Shown piece by piece: positions 63,337-64,000 of a stretch of DNA of 64,000 nt. A program made the position numbers and the translations under genes. Below the pieces are notes generated by a model. That model searched no databases. It saw nothing but the letters and a program-made list of their open reading frames with translations, and had not been told where the DNA came from. Origin of the DNA: an uncultured Caulobacterales bacterium (GTDB lineage Bacteria > Pseudomonadota > Alphaproteobacteria > Caulobacterales > Maricaulaceae); NCBI GenBank assembly GCA_938001915.1, contig CALLBD010000011.1, positions 1-64,000 of the forward strand, in the 5' to 3' direction. The number at the start of each line of letters is the position of its first letter. The stretch's first letter is position 1.

Positions 63337-64000
63337 CTAAGGAAAGACACCAACGTGTTGCAAGCCCAAGGTTTCATCCCAGCCCTGTGTGGCATTGTAA
63401 TTTTGAATCGCTTGGCCAGAGCTGCCCTTGGTCAAATTATCAATAACGGAAACAATGACTGCCGAATTCGCCACTCTGTCAGCAAAAATGCCGATTTGGC
63501 AATGATTGCTGCCGCGCACATGTCTGGTTTGCGGAACTTGACCTTCTTCTAAAAGATGGACGAAGGCTTCGTTTGCATAGATCGAAGTATAGTGTTTGCG
63601 TAAGGCCGCGACACTTACACCGTCTTTAAGAACAACATGGCACGTCGCTATCATCCCGCGGTTCATAGGTAACAAATGCGGCGTAAAGCGCACATTCACA
63701 GACTTTCCGGCAAAATCTCTTATTGCCTGATCCATTTCGGGGGCATGACGATGCGAGCCAATACCGTAGGCTTGCGCGCCATCTGTCGTCTCCGAATAGG
63801 CAAAAGCCAAAGCCGCTTTTCGACCCGCTCCCGTAACGCCAGATTTGGCATCAATAATAATATGATTGGCTTCAATCAAATCTGCCTTAAGGGCAGGCAA
63901 GAGCGCCAGCATCGAACTTGTCGGATAACACCCGGGACAGGCCACAAGCTTTGCCCCTTTTAATTTGTCCCGGGAAAATTCAGTCAAACCGTATACTCGT
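63337..64000 (-). CDS. argC: N-acetyl-gamma-glutamyl-phosphate reductase (partial)
   Basis: Third step of arginine synthesis. The reading frame runs through the window end at 64000, so the N-terminal NADP-binding part is missing. About 220 C-terminal residues remain. The catalytic Cys lies in ACPGCYPTS; SHRHAPEMDQ and FTPHLLPMNRGM are diagnostic. It ends QHVGVFP. A TTG at 63987 looks like a start but lies mid-protein. Confidence 0.94.
   Translation of the reverse strand, partial: RVYGLTEFSRDKLKGAKLVACPGCYPTSSMLALLPALKADLIEANHIIIDAKSGVTGAGRKAALAFAYSETTDGAQAYGIGSHRHAPEMDQAIRDFAGKSVNVRFTPHLLPMNRGMIATCHVVLKDGVSVAALRKHYTSIYANEAFVHLLEEGQVPQTRHVRGSNHCQIGIFADRVANSAVIVSVIDNLTKGSSGQAIQNYNATQGWDETLGLQHVGVFP

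Overview
The window looks like chromosomal core sequence of a marine alphaproteobacterium, most likely from the Hyphomonadaceae / Maricaulales-Caulobacterales side. Evidence for this: the gene order rpoZ-rel-pyrE-pdxJ-acpS-lepB-rnc-era-recO-parC and guaB-rsmB-guaA; a complex I NDUFS4-type accessory subunit; a DUF455 ferritin-like protein; a DUF5930/M23 peptidase overlapping a bactofilin gene; CrtW/CrtZ ketocarotenoid genes; and two regulatory motifs of alphaproteobacterial type (a CtrA-like TTAA-N7-TTAACC and a LexA-like GTTC-N7-GTTC). I see no prophage, transposase, IS element, CRISPR array or rRNA. About 60 protein genes and three tRNA genes (Arg-TCT, Pro-TGG, Glu-TTC) fill the window tightly, and many neighbours overlap by 1-4 bases (ATGA, GTGA, TAATG).

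Layout. 1-8.0 kb: alpha/beta hydrolase, anmK, tyrS, a very large AsmA-like protein, a one-cysteine peroxiredoxin and a DUF455 protein. 8.0-9.8 kb: M23 peptidase and bactofilin (cell shape), with a CtrA-like box upstream and an intrinsic terminator downstream. 9.8-22.4 kb: the minus-strand housekeeping cluster parC to rpoZ, then folK, a plus-strand NYN-domain gene, smpB and dapA. 22.5-26.9 kb: a soluble lytic transglycosylase, then a FAN1-type nuclease fused to a DnaQ-type exonuclease behind a perfect LexA-type box. 26.9-31.8 kb: a coupled operon of crtE, an ABC ATPase, an ABC permease, crtW, crtZ and aat. 31.8-34.4 kb: two secreted amidohydrolases, the second without the metal-binding HxH. 34.5-38 kb: DEAD-box helicase, lipase-like hydrolase, GST. 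38-41.8 kb: a 1130-residue outer-membrane protein (duplicated stalk-like domain, beta-barrel-like middle, two SdrD-B-like domains) with a small secreted partner. 41.8-42.2 kb: AT-rich gap. 42.2-52.8 kb: guaA, rsmB, guaB, rlmE, ppx/gppA, a SulP transporter, a DUF442 phosphatase-like protein and tkt. 53-56.4 kb: cysK, metC and a CE15-like lipoprotein esterase. 56.5-64 kb: tRNAs, NDUFS4-like subunit, HerA-like ATPase, DUF192 protein, recJ, alaC-type aminotransferase, a small lipoprotein and a partial argC.

How the genes work together. Most of the window serves translation and ribosome maturation (tyrS, aat, smpB, rlmE, rsmB, era, rnc, tRNAs), the stringent response (rel, rpoZ, ppx/gppA), nucleotide synthesis (pyrE, guaAB), the cell envelope (lepB, anmK, slt, dapA, M23/bactofilin) and DNA repair (recO, recJ, FAN1-DnaQ, HerA). 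The points most worth following are the LexA-boxed FAN1-DnaQ fusion with its leader ORF, the ABC transporter built into the ketocarotenoid operon, and the two-gene outer-membrane system at 38-41.8 kb. Function is inferred from recognised motifs only; no database search was possible.
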